A stretch of 64,000 nucleotides of DNA from Catenibacterium mitsuokai (GTDB taxonomy: Bacteria; Bacillota_I; Bacilli_A; Erysipelotrichales; Coprobacillaceae). Below are positions 42,815 to 52,610 of the stretch, piece after piece. The stretch lies in contig NZ_CP102271.1 of NCBI RefSeq assembly GCF_025148785.1, forward strand, positions 963,569 to 1,027,568, in the 5' to 3' direction. The translations under genes were made by a program, and so were the position numbers. Each line of letters begins with the position of its first letter. The stretch's first letter is position 1. The notes beneath the pieces are model-generated. The model was not told the origin of the DNA and made no database searches. It saw only the letters and a list, made by a program, of their open reading frames with translations.

Positions 42815-42841
42815 TTAGCACAAGAGAAAGAAGAGTGCTAA
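42815..42841 (+). promoter_or_regulatory. CIRCE element 2 (HrcA operator) of clpB
   Basis: TTAGCACAA-N9-GAGTGCTAA, two changes from the CIRCE consensus in the left arm and none in the right. It covers the expected transcription start and ends just before the RBS. Confidence 0.92.
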
Positions 42842-42855
42842 AAGGAGTGATTGCG

Positions 42856-45423
42856 ATGAATAGTGAAAAATGGACAGAAGCCATGCAGGAAGCATTTGGA
42901 CGTGCGGCGCAGAGCGCTTTATCTCTTAATCAGCAGATTGTAGATGTTGAACATCTCATGTATGCATTATTAGAAGATAGTTCTGGTATTTTCTATAGAG
43001 TGCTTACAAAACTCAATATTTCTATACCAGAAGTACAGGATCTACTCAATGCTGAGATAAATAAGAAACCGAGTGTAGGACAGGTCACACAGGATCAGTT
43101 ACGCTTAAGTTATGATTTGAATAGCTGGATTGCGAATGCGGAAAGAATTAAGACAGAGTATAAAGATGACTATATGAGTGTAGAACATCTTATTCTCGCA
43201 CTGTTTAATTCGCAAGGTACCTTTATCCGAAACTTCGTATCTCGTTATCATCTAGATAAGAAAGTAGTAGAAAAAATCATTAAGGAAATGAGAGGAGGAC
43301 ATAAAGTGGATACTCCAAACCCAGAAAATAATTATGAAGTATTAGAAAAATATGGACGTGATCTTGTTAAAGATGTTAAAGATGGCAAGATTGATCCAGT
43401 TATTGGACGTGATGAAGAAATCAGACGTGTGATTCAGATCTTATCACGTAAGACAAAGAATAATCCGATTTTAATTGGTGAACCAGGTGTAGGTAAGACG
43501 GCAATTGTAGAAGGACTTGCTTGGCGTATAGTTAAGAACGATGTACCTGAAACATTAAAAGATAAAACTTTATTTGAACTTGATTTAGGTTCACTAGTGG
43601 CAGGTGCTAAATATCGTGGTGAATTTGAAGAAAGATTAAAAGCTGTTTTAAATGAAATCAAGAAATCTGAAGGACAAATCATTATGTTTATTGATGAAAT
43701 CCATCAGCTAGTAGGTGCAGGTAAGACAGATGGTGCTATGGATGCGGCTAACTTATTAAAACCAATGTTAGCACGTGGTGAATTACATTGTATTGGTGCA
43801 ACTACACTTGATGAATATCGTCAGTATATTGAAAAGGATGCAGCCTTAGAAAGACGTTTCCAGAAAGTATTGGTACAGGAACCTGATATTGATGATACTA
43901 TTGCAATTCTAAGAGGTTTAAAGGAACCATTTGAATCTCATCATGGTGTTCAGATTCAGGATAGTGCGATTATCGCAGCGGCTCATATGAGTGATCGTTA
44001 TATTACTGATCGTTTCTTGCCAGATAAAGCCATTGATTTAATTGATGAGGCATGTGCTTCAGTACGTATGGAAATTGATTCTATGCCAGAAGAATTAGAT
44101 ACAATTACACGTGATAAGAATCGTCTAGAGATGGAAAGAATTTCTATTGAAAAAGAAGATTCAACAGAAGACAATGAAAAGAGACTCGAAGAAATCAAAG
44201 AGAAGATTGCTTCATTAAATGAAAAGATTGCTGGATTAACTGAACAGTGGAAATCAGAAAAGTCTCAGGTGGATCATATCAAGGACTTAAAGAATCAGAA
44301 GGTTCGTCTTGAAACACAGATGGCACAATTTGAATCTCAGGGTAACCTAGAAGAAGCTTCTAAGATCAAATACCAGACTATACCAGCTATTAATAAGGAA
44401 ATAGAAGACTATCAGGCAAAAGAAAATGATGATGCTCTTTTACAGGAAAAGGTTACTGTAGATACTATTTCTGAAGTTATCTCTAGATGGACAAATATTC
44501 CAGTTTCTAAGCTAATGGAATCAGAAAAAGAAAAACTATTACATCTTGAAGATATTATGAAGAAGAGAGTTATTGGTCAGGATGAAGCCATTACTAAGGT
44601 CACTGATGCAATACTTAGAAGCCGTGCTGGTATCAATGATGAAAACCGACCAATTGGTTCATTCTTATTCCTAGGTCCTACTGGTGTAGGTAAGACAGAA
44701 GTAGCGAAAACTTTAGCAGAACAGCTCTTTGATAGCGAAAAGAATATTGTACGTATCGATATGAGTGAATATATGGAGAAATATAGTGTCTCTCGTTTAT
44801 TAGGTGCTCCTCCAGGATATGTAGGTTATGAAGAAGGTGGACAGTTAACTGAAGCAGTTAGACGTGCTCCATATAGTATTGTTTTATTAGATGAAATTGA
44901 AAAAGCCCATCCAGATGTCTTCAATATCTTATTACAGATTCTTGATGATGGTCGTTTAACAGATTCTAAAGGTAATGTAGTTAGCTTCAAGAATACAATT
45001 ATCATTATGACTTCTAATATCGGTTCTCAGTACTTGTTGCAGGGTAATAATGAAGAAACACGTAAAGAAGTGGATAATGAATTAAAGATGCACTTCAAAC
45101 CTGAATTCTTAAACCGTATTGATGAAATCGTTATGTTCAACTCACTTGATTCAAGTGTTGTTTATAAGATCATTGATAAGTTTATTCATGAACTTGAAGG
45201 CCGTCTAGAAGAAAAGAAGATTACTCTAGAAGTCACTGATGCGGCTGAAAATAGAATTGCACAGGATGCATTTGATGCAACATTTGGCGCTCGTCCAATC
45301 AAGCGTTATATCCAGTCTCATATTGAGACAATGCTTGCAAGAGAAATTATCAAAGGTACAATTCATGCCAATAGTCATGTAATCATTGATTATGATAATG
45401 GATTTGTTGCGAGAGAATCATAA
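42856..45423 (+). CDS. clpB: ATP-dependent disaggregase ClpB
   Basis: ClpB with DnaK resolves protein aggregates after heat stress. The 855-residue protein has an N-domain ([20 protein letters not shown]), NBD1 with Walker [13 protein letters not shown] (K214), the coiled-coil M-domain (about 400-520), NBD2 with [14 protein letters not shown] (K613), and the D2-small domain [18 protein letters not shown] eight bases before ATG 42856 sets the start; a GTG at 42835 in the same frame lies inside CIRCE 2 and is rejected. Two CIRCE elements imply HrcA repression; I see no CtsR site. Confidence 0.97.
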   Translation: MNSEKWTEAMQEAFGRAAQSALSLNQQIVDVEHLMYALLEDSSGIFYRVLTKLNISIPEVQDLLNAEINKKPSVGQVTQDQLRLSYDLNSWIANAERIKTEYKDDYMSVEHLILALFNSQGTFIRNFVSRYHLDKKVVEKIIKEMRGGHKVDTPNPENNYEVLEKYGRDLVKDVKDGKIDPVIGRDEEIRRVIQILSRKTKNNPILIGEPGVGKTAIVEGLAWRIVKNDVPETLKDKTLFELDLGSLVAGAKYRGEFEERLKAVLNEIKKSEGQIIMFIDEIHQLVGAGKTDGAMDAANLLKPMLARGELHCIGATTLDEYRQYIEKDAALERRFQKVLVQEPDIDDTIAILRGLKEPFESHHGVQIQDSAIIAAAHMSDRYITDRFLPDKAIDLIDEACASVRMEIDSMPEELDTITRDKNRLEMERISIEKEDSTEDNEKRLEEIKEKIASLNEKIAGLTEQWKSEKSQVDHIKDLKNQKVRLETQMAQFESQGNLEEASKIKYQTIPAINKEIEDYQAKENDDALLQEKVTVDTISEVISRWTNIPVSKLMESEKEKLLHLEDIMKKRVIGQDEAITKVTDAILRSRAGINDENRPIGSFLFLGPTGVGKTEVAKTLAEQLFDSEKNIVRIDMSEYMEKYSVSRLLGAPPGYVGYEEGGQLTEAVRRAPYSIVLLDEIEKAHPDVFNILLQILDDGRLTDSKGNVVSFKNTIIIMTSNIGSQYLLQGNNEETRKEVDNELKMHFKPEFLNRIDEIVMFNSLDSSVVYKIIDKFIHELEGRLEEKKITLEVTDAAENRIAQDAFDATFGARPIKRYIQSHIETMLAREIIKGTIHANSHVIIDYDNGFVARES

Positions 45424-45430
45424 AGTGTAA

Positions 45431-45468
45431 AAGAAGATAGAACCCCCTCTATCTTCTTTTTTTTCTAT
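45431..45468 (+). terminator. Terminator after clpB
   Basis: AAGAAGATAGA pairs with TCTATCTTCTT around ACCCCC (11-bp stem), followed by a long T-run. Confidence 0.92.
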
Positions 45469-45472
45469 TGTC

Positions 45473-45501
45473 TTTTCATTGTTTCATAAAAATGTTAGAA
45501 T
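45473..45501 (+). promoter_or_regulatory. Promoter of the rsmE-mtaB-Mur ligase operon
   Basis: TTTTCA (45473-45478), 17-bp spacer, TAGAAT (45496-45501), just ahead of the rsmE RBS. Confidence 0.6.
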
Positions 45502-45519
45502 GCTAGAGGAGAGATGACT

Positions 45520-46254
45520 ATGCAGAGATATTTTATTAAAAACAATTATAGACAAAATGATATTATTATTGCTGATGATTCTATGTATAAGCATATGACT
45601 AAGGTTATGCGCATGGAAAAAGGCGAACATGTTATTTGCATTGATGAAGATAAGCATGTATGTTTGTGTGAAATCATAGACTTAAAACAGGGCTTATTAC
45701 AGATTAAGGAAGAACTTCAGGAAAATAATGAATTGGATGTTGAAGTGACTCTAGTCTATGGGTTACCTAAGAGTGATAAATTTGAATTTGTGATTCAAAA
45801 AGCAACAGAATTAGGTGTTACACGTATTGTTCCATTACGTGCTTCTAGAAGTATTGTGAAGATGGATGAAACACGTTTTAATAAGAAAAAAGAGCGTTTT
45901 GTTCGTATTGCTCAGGAAGCAAGTGAACAATGTCATAGACAGATTGTTCCTGAAATTACGCCTCCTATTCAATTATCACAGCTTAAAGATTATTTATCTG
46001 AAGTTAATGTTGTGGCATATGAAGAAGAAAGCAAGAATGGTGAACATCATGCTTTCACGAAAGCACTTGATGCACTTCATACTTCTATTACTATTATTGT
46101 AGGACCTGAAGGAGGTTTTGATCTTCAGGAAGTAGAAAAGATGCAGGTAATGGGTGTTGTGCCATGTTCTATTGGTAATCGTATATTAAGAAGTGAAACA
46201 GCACCTTTATATATGCTAAGTGTTATTGGGTATAGAAGAGAATTGGGGGATTAA
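45520..46254 (+). CDS. rsmE: 16S rRNA m3U1498 methyltransferase
   Basis: RsmE is a SPOUT-fold methyltransferase. The 244-residue protein begins MQRYFI, has the PUA-like N-terminal domain with HMTKVMRMEKGEHVICID, and the SPOUT motifs YGLPKSDKFEFVIQKATELG, SEQCHRQIVPEI, IIVGPEGGFD and NRILRSETAPLYML. ATG 45520 is eight bases after AGAGGAG; the in-frame ATG at 45514 is too near that RBS. It heads an operon with one base to the next gene. Confidence 0.95.
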   Translation: MQRYFIKNNYRQNDIIIADDSMYKHMTKVMRMEKGEHVICIDEDKHVCLCEIIDLKQGLLQIKEELQENNELDVEVTLVYGLPKSDKFEFVIQKATELGVTRIVPLRASRSIVKMDETRFNKKKERFVRIAQEASEQCHRQIVPEITPPIQLSQLKDYLSEVNVVAYEEESKNGEHHAFTKALDALHTSITIIVGPEGGFDLQEVEKMQVMGVVPCSIGNRILRSETAPLYMLSVIGYRRELGD

Positions 46255-46255
46255 T

Positions 46256-47029
46256 ATGAACTTTATTGCAGTCATTAATAAATACAGCAGGGATACAAAG
46301 TATACTAAGACAAAGTTGTATCATTATTGTGAAGAACATAAAAAAGAACTAGAATCAATAGATATTCGTTTTAAAATCAAATCTGAAATTGATTTATTCA
46401 ATATGGAAATTGTCCTACGTTCATTAGAAGGTAGAGATGCCATTGAAGGGTCTTATGATCTTTTTGCGGCAGGTCATTATGATATGTTTGAATATATCAC
46501 TTATGAAGAAAAACGAAAGATGTTCAACAATGATCTCAAGAATGTTTTAGAAACGCTCCCTCATTTTTATGATGAAGAAAGTTCAAGAGATATTTATATT
46601 CCTGTCTATTCTCCTGATATTAATGGTTGGTATATCAACGATTATCAGATTCTCTTATTGAAGCAGCATGCTGAATTTGTAAAGAGTCAGAAAATCACAT
46701 TAGATACCGCTTATAGATATTATGGACCTATTTTATTAGATACACCTTTTTCAAGTTTAGAAAAGATTTATGAAAATGAATCCCATATTGCTTACTATTA
46801 TGAAGAATTGGGGACGATCTATTTATTTGTGAAAGAAGATTTCTCATTAATCTGCCGTATGGTCATAGGTGATGATAATCGTCATTCTAATAAGGTGTCT
46901 ATCGAAGATGCGAAAGAATTAGTTAGTTATTATGAACATGGTGAATATACACAGTTCATTGAATACATGCATGATCATCAATTGATTAGTGATCATACAT
47001 ATAAGAAATTAAATAAGAAAGTGAAGTGA
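46256..47029 (+). CDS. Conserved-looking hypothetical protein in the rsmE-mtaB operon
   Basis: I do not recognise this 257-residue protein. It starts MNFIAVINKYSRDTKYTKTK and has no signal peptide, membrane helix, Cys cluster or nucleotide-binding motif. It is acidic and rich in Tyr, His and Asp; a mixed alpha/beta globular fold is likely. The RBS GGGGGA lies five bases before ATG 46256, one base after the rsmE stop, and mtaB begins four bases after its end. Codon use matches the neighbours. Position between two RNA-modification genes hints at, but does not show, an RNA- or translation-related role. Confidence 0.75.
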   Translation: MNFIAVINKYSRDTKYTKTKLYHYCEEHKKELESIDIRFKIKSEIDLFNMEIVLRSLEGRDAIEGSYDLFAAGHYDMFEYITYEEKRKMFNNDLKNVLETLPHFYDEESSRDIYIPVYSPDINGWYINDYQILLLKQHAEFVKSQKITLDTAYRYYGPILLDTPFSSLEKIYENESHIAYYYEELGTIYLFVKEDFSLICRMVIGDDNRHSNKVSIEDAKELVSYYEHGEYTQFIEYMHDHQLISDHTYKKLNKKVK

Positions 47030-47033
47030 GACA

Positions 47034-48341
47034 ATGGCAACAGTTGCTTTTCATACATTAGGCTGTAAAGTAAACAGCTATGAATCAGAGGCGATGTTAG
47101 AAATATTCAAAAAGAGAGGATATGAAACAATCGACTTCGAATCTCCTGCAGATGTATATGTTATTAATACTTGTACAGTCACAAATACAGGAGACTCTAA
47201 ATCAAGACAGATGATCCGTAAGGCACATCGTACAAACCCTGAAGCAGTCATCTGCGTTGTGGGCTGTTATTCACAGGTTGCGAGTGAAGAAATCACAGGA
47301 ATTGAAGGTGTTTCTGTTGTGCTAGGAACACAGCATCGTGCATCTATTGTGGACTTTGTAGAAGAATATAAGAGCACACATAAACAGATAGTTAAAATCG
47401 AAAATGTTATGAAGGTGTCTCGTTTTGAAGACTTAAGTATTCATGCATTTGAAAATAAAACAAGAGCTTTCTTGAAAATTCAAGATGGCTGTAATAACTT
47501 CTGTACATATTGTATTATTCCTTATGCACGTGGAGGCGTACGTTCTCGTCCTAAGGAAGATGTATTAAGACAGGCTCAGGAATTAGTAGACAGAGGATTT
47601 GTAGAAATCGTATTAACTGGTATTCATACAGCAGGTTATGGTGTGGATTTAGAGAATTATTCTTTTTATGACTTATTGGTAGATTTGACAACTAAGATTA
47701 AAGGATTGAAGAGATTACGTATTTCTTCTATTGAAATGAGTCAGGTCAGTGATGAGATTATCGAACTTATTGGAAAGAGTCCTATTATTGTTGATCATCT
47801 TCATATTCCAATTCAGTCTGGTACAGATTCTATTCTAAGAAGAATGGCAAGACATTATAATACAGCTGAATTTGAAAAGAAATATTTTGAATTAAAGGAA
47901 GCATTACCAGGAATCTCTATTACAACAGATGTTATTGTAGGATTCCCAGGAGAAACAGAAGAAGACTTTGTAGATACATATAACTGGATCAAGAAGCTTC
48001 ATTTTAATCAGTTGCATGTTTTCCCTTACTCAAGAAGAAGAGGTACACCTGCAGACCGTATGCCTAGTCAGGTCCCAGGTGATGTTAAGAAAGAACGTGT
48101 TAGAAGACTATTAAAGTTATCTGATGAATTAAAAACAGAATTCGCATTATCTGAAATGAATAAGGAACTAGAAGTATTGATTGAAGAAGAAAAAGATGGC
48201 TATATGGTTGGTCATGCATCTAATTACTTGAAGGTTCTTGTGGCAGATACTTCTTTAAAAGAAGGACATATTTATAAAGTGAAAGTAACAGATCATCGAG
48301 GTTATGATTTAATCGGGGTGGTTTCTAGTGAAGAGGCTTAA
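47034..48341 (+). CDS. mtaB: tRNA t6A37 methylthiotransferase MtaB
   Basis: MtaB adds the 2-methylthio group to t6A37 of tRNAs reading ANN codons. The 435-residue protein has the three-Cys UPF0004 domain (FHTLGCKVNSYESEAM, NTCTVTNTGDSKSRQ, VVGCYSQ), the radical-SAM cluster CNNFCTYC, TGIHTAGYG and SGTDSILRRMARHY, and a C-terminal TRAM domain. ATG 47034 follows four bases after the hypothetical gene, and its 3' end overlaps the Mur ligase start. Confidence 0.95.
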   Translation: MATVAFHTLGCKVNSYESEAMLEIFKKRGYETIDFESPADVYVINTCTVTNTGDSKSRQMIRKAHRTNPEAVICVVGCYSQVASEEITGIEGVSVVLGTQHRASIVDFVEEYKSTHKQIVKIENVMKVSRFEDLSIHAFENKTRAFLKIQDGCNNFCTYCIIPYARGGVRSRPKEDVLRQAQELVDRGFVEIVLTGIHTAGYGVDLENYSFYDLLVDLTTKIKGLKRLRISSIEMSQVSDEIIELIGKSPIIVDHLHIPIQSGTDSILRRMARHYNTAEFEKKYFELKEALPGISITTDVIVGFPGETEEDFVDTYNWIKKLHFNQLHVFPYSRRRGTPADRMPSQVPGDVKKERVRRLLKLSDELKTEFALSEMNKELEVLIEEEKDGYMVGHASNYLKVLVADTSLKEGHIYKVKVTDHRGYDLIGVVSSEEA

Positions 48342-49806
48342 TGAGCTTTTTAAAGTTGAAAGTGATTTGAAGATTGAATCTATACATAGCGATTCTCGTT
48401 ATGTAAGAAAAGATTCTATCTTCTTTTGCATTGAAGGACTTGTGACAGATGGTCATAAATATGTGGATGATGCTATTTTCCAAGGGGCTAAATGTATTGT
48501 CCATTCTAAACCATTGCGTCGTTATTATCAGGGTATTGTCTATGTTCAAGTGCCGGATGTTCTCGATGAACTCAATCGTGTGGCAGATCTTTTCTATGAT
48601 CATCCCTCTTATAAGATGACAGGTATTGGTGTAACAGGCACAAGTGGCAAAACGGTAGTAGCTCGTGTTGTTGCACGCTTATTAGGTCGTTATTTAAAGA
48701 TGGGCTATGTAGGAAATAATGGAATAGAATATGGAGCCACTATGATGCAGATGACAGGAACAACACCTGACCCAATCTGCCTTCATCGTAATTTCTACAA
48801 CATGGTTAAGGAGAATGTGAAAGGCTTTACTCTTGAAGTATCGTCTCATGGTTTAGCTTTAAAGCGTGTTGATTCTGTAAATTTCAGTATTGTGGTTTTT
48901 ACAAACGCTTATGAAGAACACATGGATTTTCATGGTACGATTGATAATCTGATGGTCTCTTATGAAAAGCTCTTTAGATTATTACAAGAAGGTGGTTATG
49001 CTATCTTAAACGCAGATGAAGTGCGCTTTAATCATTTTCTTTCAATGAATTATAAAGATTTGTCAGAACATGCAAAGATCTTAAGCTATGGTATTCATCA
49101 TAAGGCAGATATTATGGCTCGTAATATTGAATATTTTATTGATCATTCAACGTTTGATATATGTATTAAGAACCGTTTATTTCATGTAGAGGTACCAATC
49201 ATTGCGCCTTTTAATATTTCAAATACACTTGCAATATTGACAACACTCTATGCCTTAGAAATGACACCTGAAGAAATAGTCAATGCGATTAAATATATTC
49301 AGCCAGTAGAAGGGCGTATGGAGGTTGTACCTGTTAAACAGCCTTTCCATATTATTGTAGACTATTGCCAGCATGCACATAACTTTGAAGAAGTATTTAA
49401 GTTTGTATATGGTGTAAAGGGTAATGGTCATTTAATTGCGGTATTTGGTGCACCAGGTCGTAAAGATATTCATAAAAGAAGCAAGATTGGTGCTTTGGCT
49501 AATAAGTACTGTGATTATGTCATTTTGACAGAGCAGGATGAAAGAGACGATGATATTGAAGGAATCTGTGAACAGATTCAAGAACAGATTGTAGATCCAA
49601 TTTCTGTTATCATCACCAATCGTCGTTTTGCGATTCAGCAGGCTATTGATGCAGCCTGTGCAGGAGATGTTATTCTTATCCTGGGAAAAGGCCATGAACA
49701 GTTCATGACATCTCTGGTAGGTAACACACCTTATCCTGGAGATAAATTCATTGCACAGGAGTATGCAAAACAGTTATATAATCAGGAATTGGAAGAAGAA
49801 TTATAG
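48328..49806 (+). CDS. murE: MurE-family UDP-MurNAc-tripeptide ligase
   Basis: A 492-residue Mur ligase: N-terminal UDP-binding domain (IHSDSRYVRKDSIFFCIEG), central ATPase with GVTGTSGKTVVARVVARLL (K108), TTPDPICLHR and VSSHGLALKRVD, and the C-terminal domain with GAPGRKDIHKR and ILGKGHEQFM. It should add the third residue to UDP-MurNAc-L-Ala-D-Glu. At the position of the specificity motif (DNPR in meso-DAP enzymes) it has DERD (404-407), and VDYCQHAHNFEEV replaces the usual VDYAHTPD, so the added amino acid or the exact role is open. The start is GTG 48328, overlapping mtaB by 14 bases. Confidence 0.85.
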   Translation: MKRLNELFKVESDLKIESIHSDSRYVRKDSIFFCIEGLVTDGHKYVDDAIFQGAKCIVHSKPLRRYYQGIVYVQVPDVLDELNRVADLFYDHPSYKMTGIGVTGTSGKTVVARVVARLLGRYLKMGYVGNNGIEYGATMMQMTGTTPDPICLHRNFYNMVKENVKGFTLEVSSHGLALKRVDSVNFSIVVFTNAYEEHMDFHGTIDNLMVSYEKLFRLLQEGGYAILNADEVRFNHFLSMNYKDLSEHAKILSYGIHHKADIMARNIEYFIDHSTFDICIKNRLFHVEVPIIAPFNISNTLAILTTLYALEMTPEEIVNAIKYIQPVEGRMEVVPVKQPFHIIVDYCQHAHNFEEVFKFVYGVKGNGHLIAVFGAPGRKDIHKRSKIGALANKYCDYVILTEQDERDDDIEGICEQIQEQIVDPISVIITNRRFAIQQAIDAACAGDVILILGKGHEQFMTSLVGNTPYPGDKFIAQEYAKQLYNQELEEEL

Positions 49807-49852
49807 ATTTGAAATAAGTTATCAAATTACATGAATAAAAGTCAAAAAAGAC

Positions 49853-49881
49853 TTGCATTATTTAAAATCATTGTGTATAAT
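49853..49881 (+). promoter_or_regulatory. rpsU promoter
   Basis: TTGCAT (49853-49858), 17-bp spacer, TATAAT (49876-49881), ~37 bases before the rpsU start. Confidence 0.82.
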
Positions 49882-49917
49882 CATATTCGAATTTAGCGGT
49901 AAAGGGGGGAAAGTTCA

Positions 49918-50103
49918 ATGGCAAAGACAGTAGTAAGAGAAAATGAATCTTTAGATGATGCTTTACGTCGTTTTAAGAGACAAGTTTCTAGAACAGGAAC
50001 CCTTGCTGAAGCTCGTAAAAGAGAATTCTATGTTAAACCTGGTTTAAAGAGAAAAATGAAATCAGAAGCAGCTAGAAAGAACCAGAAGAAACGTCGTAGA
50101 TAA
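49918..50103 (+). CDS. rpsU: 30S ribosomal protein S21
   Basis: bS21 binds the 30S platform near the anti-Shine-Dalgarno end of 16S rRNA. The 61-residue protein is highly basic: [20 protein letters not shown], then [20 protein letters not shown], and a Lys/Arg-rich tail. Normal length. AAGGGGGGAAAG precedes ATG 49918. It has its own promoter and a strong terminator; phoH follows. Confidence 0.97.
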   Translation: MAKTVVRENESLDDALRRFKRQVSRTGTLAEARKREFYVKPGLKRKMKSEAARKNQKKRRR

Positions 50104-50114
50104 GATTTATTTTT

Positions 50115-50142
50115 AGAAGAGTCATCTGACTCTTCTTTTTTT
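50115..50142 (+). terminator. Terminator after rpsU
   Basis: AGAAGAGTC pairs with GACTCTTCT around ATCT, followed by an eight-T run. No promoter is visible before phoH 20 bases on, so read-through probably feeds phoH. Confidence 0.88.
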
Positions 50143-50160
50143 CAATGAAAGGATGATTTT

Positions 50161-51102
50161 ATGGAAAAAGTAATTCAGTTGAATGGATACAGTTTAGATG
50201 CCATGCAATTGTTATGTGGTCCGCATGATGAAAATATCGCATTATTAGAAGATGAGTTTGAAAATGCAATCAATGTACGTGGTACAGATATTTATCTTGA
50301 TCATAGTGATCCAGTACTAGAAAAAGTAATTCATGTACTTCTCAAACTGACTAAGAAAGATGTACGTATTTCTAAAAGAGATGTTGTATATGCTATTAAA
50401 TTAGGACGCAATGGAAAACTTGATGAAATGGATTCACTTTTTGATATTCATATTGCGCGTACAAGCCATGGTAAGATCATCTATCCTAAGACTATGGGTC
50501 AATTAGAATATTATCATGCCTTAAAGGATCATGATGTTGTATTTGCGATTGGTCCAGCTGGAACTGGTAAAACATATTTATCTGTTGTATTTGCTGTACA
50601 GGCATTAAAGAATCATGAAGTACAGAAAATCATTTTAACTAGACCTGCTGTAGAAGCAGGAGAGAACCTTGGATTCCTTCCAGGGGACTTAAAAGAGAAG
50701 ATTGATCCTTATCTAAGACCTCTTTATGATGCACTTTATGATATGTTAGGTGCAGAAAATACAGAAAAACTGATTGAAAAGGGTATTATTGAAATTGCAC
50801 CACTTGCTTATATGCGTGGTCGTACATTAGAAGATGCTTATGTTATTCTAGATGAAGCGCAAAATACAACAGACAATCAGATGAAGATGTTCTTAACACG
50901 TCTTGGCTTCAATTCTAAGATGTGTATTACAGGGGATATTACACAGATTGACTTACCTAAACAGACAACGAATGGCTTAAAGCACGCCATGAAGATCCTA
51001 GAGGGTGTTAAAGGAATTTCTTTTGTTTACTTAACAGCGCTCGATGTTGTTCGTCATCCAGTTGTTGCTAGAATTATTGAAAAATACGATATGAACAAAT
51101 AA
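50161..51102 (+). CDS. phoH: PhoH-family ATPase
   Basis: PhoH-like ATPases are putative RNA helicase-like proteins, often beside ybeY. The 313-residue protein has a KH-like N-terminal region, Walker A GPAGTGKTYLSVVFAVQAL, LTRPAVEAGENLGFLPGDL (family hallmark), Walker B AYVILDEAQNTT and ITGDITQIDLP. AAAGGATG precedes ATG 50161. In many Firmicutes ybeY, dgkA and era follow; here the convergent mutY follows instead. Confidence 0.95.
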   Translation: MEKVIQLNGYSLDAMQLLCGPHDENIALLEDEFENAINVRGTDIYLDHSDPVLEKVIHVLLKLTKKDVRISKRDVVYAIKLGRNGKLDEMDSLFDIHIARTSHGKIIYPKTMGQLEYYHALKDHDVVFAIGPAGTGKTYLSVVFAVQALKNHEVQKIILTRPAVEAGENLGFLPGDLKEKIDPYLRPLYDALYDMLGAENTEKLIEKGIIEIAPLAYMRGRTLEDAYVILDEAQNTTDNQMKMFLTRLGFNSKMCITGDITQIDLPKQTTNGLKHAMKILEGVKGISFVYLTALDVVRHPVVARIIEKYDMNK

Positions 51103-51126
51103 GACTGATCGTTTCTGATCAGTCTT
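51101..51126. terminator. Bidirectional terminator between phoH and mutY
   Basis: AAGACTGATC pairs with GATCAGTCTT around GTTTCT (10-bp perfect stem). Only short T-runs on each side; it overlaps both stop regions. Confidence 0.75.
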
Positions 51127-52120
51127 TATAATATTTCAGTATTTTCTTATGAGCCGTAGGAATTGTGATTTCCTCCTGCTCTTTATTTGTATAGAAGTTT
51201 ATTGAATGTTTATTCGCTTTAAATATATAAACATGCATATACCATGTACGATGGCTGAACACATGTTTAAAATCCTTTAAATGAGATAATGCTTCTAATT
51301 CTATGCCATAATTTTCTTTAAATGCCTCTATAAAGGAATAAGGACTCTCTACCTCATATTGCGGGAGTAAATACATATTTTCTAGTAAACCATTTTTATT
51401 TTTAATAAGCATGACTTCATCTTCATAAACAACTATACCTGTAATATAAGAGATACTCTTCTTATTTACTTTCTTGATGTTGATAGGAAGAACTTCCTGC
51501 TTATTTGTTGAATAAGCCTGACAATGACTTTGAAGTGGGCACTCTTCACAATGAGGATGAACAGGGAGACAGATTGCATTCGCAAAATCCATAATACCTT
51601 GATTAATTTGAGCTGAATCATAACCAACGACGAGCTTGTTTCCTATCTCCGTAATTTTCTTTACAGTCTTGTTTGAGGCAATATTATCCTCTATCGCATA
51701 TAATCTGCTCAATACTCTTAAAGCATTTCCATCCACTGCAATATAAGGTTTATGATAGGCAAAACTCATAATAGCACTTGCGGTATAGGGGCCTACACCA
51801 ACAAGTGAGAGAATATCTTCATAATCCTTAGGAAAGTGATTCTCAATCATCTGTGCGCTCTTATGAAGATGTAATGCGCGACGATAATAGCCTAATCCCT
51901 CCCAGTATTTATAGACTTCTTCTATTGAGGCATCAGATAGGGTTTTAACATCTGGAAATCTTTCTATAAAGCGATTGTAATAGGGAATCACTGCAGTGAC
52001 GGTAGTCTGCTGCAGCATGATTTCACTCACCCATATCTTATAAGGGTCGTCTATATCTCTAAAAGGGAGAACACGTTTATTCTCTTTGTACCAGTTTATT
52101 AATTCTTCTTGTATATTCAT
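51119..52120 (-). CDS. mutY: A/G-specific adenine glycosylase MutY
   Basis: MutY removes adenine mispaired with 8-oxoguanine. The 333-residue protein has the catalytic-Glu region VSEIMLQQTTVTAVIPYY, helix-hairpin-helix LVGVGPYTASAI with catalytic Asp in AVDGNALRVLSRL, a 4Fe-4S cluster motif C-X6-C-X2-C-X5-C (CLPVHPHCEECPLQSHC), and a NUDIX-like C-terminal domain that reads 8-oxoG. On the minus strand, GGTGAT precedes the ATG at 52120. Confidence 0.95.
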   Translation of the reverse strand: MNIQEELINWYKENKRVLPFRDIDDPYKIWVSEIMLQQTTVTAVIPYYNRFIERFPDVKTLSDASIEEVYKYWEGLGYYRRALHLHKSAQMIENHFPKDYEDILSLVGVGPYTASAIMSFAYHKPYIAVDGNALRVLSRLYAIEDNIASNKTVKKITEIGNKLVVGYDSAQINQGIMDFANAICLPVHPHCEECPLQSHCQAYSTNKQEVLPINIKKVNKKSISYITGIVVYEDEVMLIKNKNGLLENMYLLPQYEVESPYSFIEAFKENYGIELEALSHLKDFKHVFSHRTWYMHVYIFKANKHSINFYTNKEQEEITIPTAHKKILKYYKD

Positions 52121-52218
52121 TTAAATCACCATGAGTCATTATATATTATAGGTGTATTTTTGTCTTCAAATATGCTAGAATATAAATACAAACTAATTCT
52201 TATTAGGAGGTCAATAGT

Positions 52219-52545
52219 ATGAAACTGATAATTGCGATTGTGAATAATGATGATAGTTCAACTGTTCAGAGTGCTTTAACTGAAGGTGGTTTCTTTGTGA
52301 CTAAATTAGCCACTTCAGGAGGTTTCTTGAAGAAGGGAAATACAACATTTTTCGTAGGAACAAATGATGATAAGGTAGATGGCGCTATTGAAATCATTAA
52401 AGCAAATGCCAAGAAGCGTGTCGAAAAAGAACCTACAGTTCCACCTACAGAAATGGGTGAATTCTTTACACCAATCATGGTAGATGTACTTGTTGGTGGT
52501 GCTACAGTATTTGTAGTTGATGTTGATCGATTCGAGAAAATCTAA
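52219..52545 (+). CDS. darA: Cyclic-di-AMP receptor DarA/PstA (PII-like)
   Basis: A 108-residue PII-like trimeric c-di-AMP-binding protein. Family motifs: MKLIIAIVNNDDSSTVQSAL at the N-terminus, TKLATSGGFLKKGNTTFFVG (the ligand-binding T/B-loop region), and the C-terminal GEFFTPIMVDVLVGGATVFV strand. AGGAGG precedes ATG 52219. The signalling partner is not known in general; c-di-AMP controls K+ and osmolyte balance. Confidence 0.95.
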   Translation: MKLIIAIVNNDDSSTVQSALTEGGFFVTKLATSGGFLKKGNTTFFVGTNDDKVDGAIEIIKANAKKRVEKEPTVPPTEMGEFFTPIMVDVLVGGATVFVVDVDRFEKI

Positions 52546-52553
52546 TAATTGAG

Positions 52554-52582
52554 AAAAAAAGGATGGTCAAACCATCCTTTTT
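52554..52582 (+). terminator. Terminator after darA
   Basis: GGATGGT pairs with ACCATCC around CAA, flanked by an A-run and a T-run that extend the stem. Confidence 0.85.
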
Positions 52583-52610
52583 ACTTTAATATAGTCAACA
52601 GGTGATTAAT

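Noticed and set aside
42835-42855. GTG start adding seven residues to ClpB
   Set aside because: It lies inside CIRCE 2 and upstream of the GGAG that serves ATG 42856.
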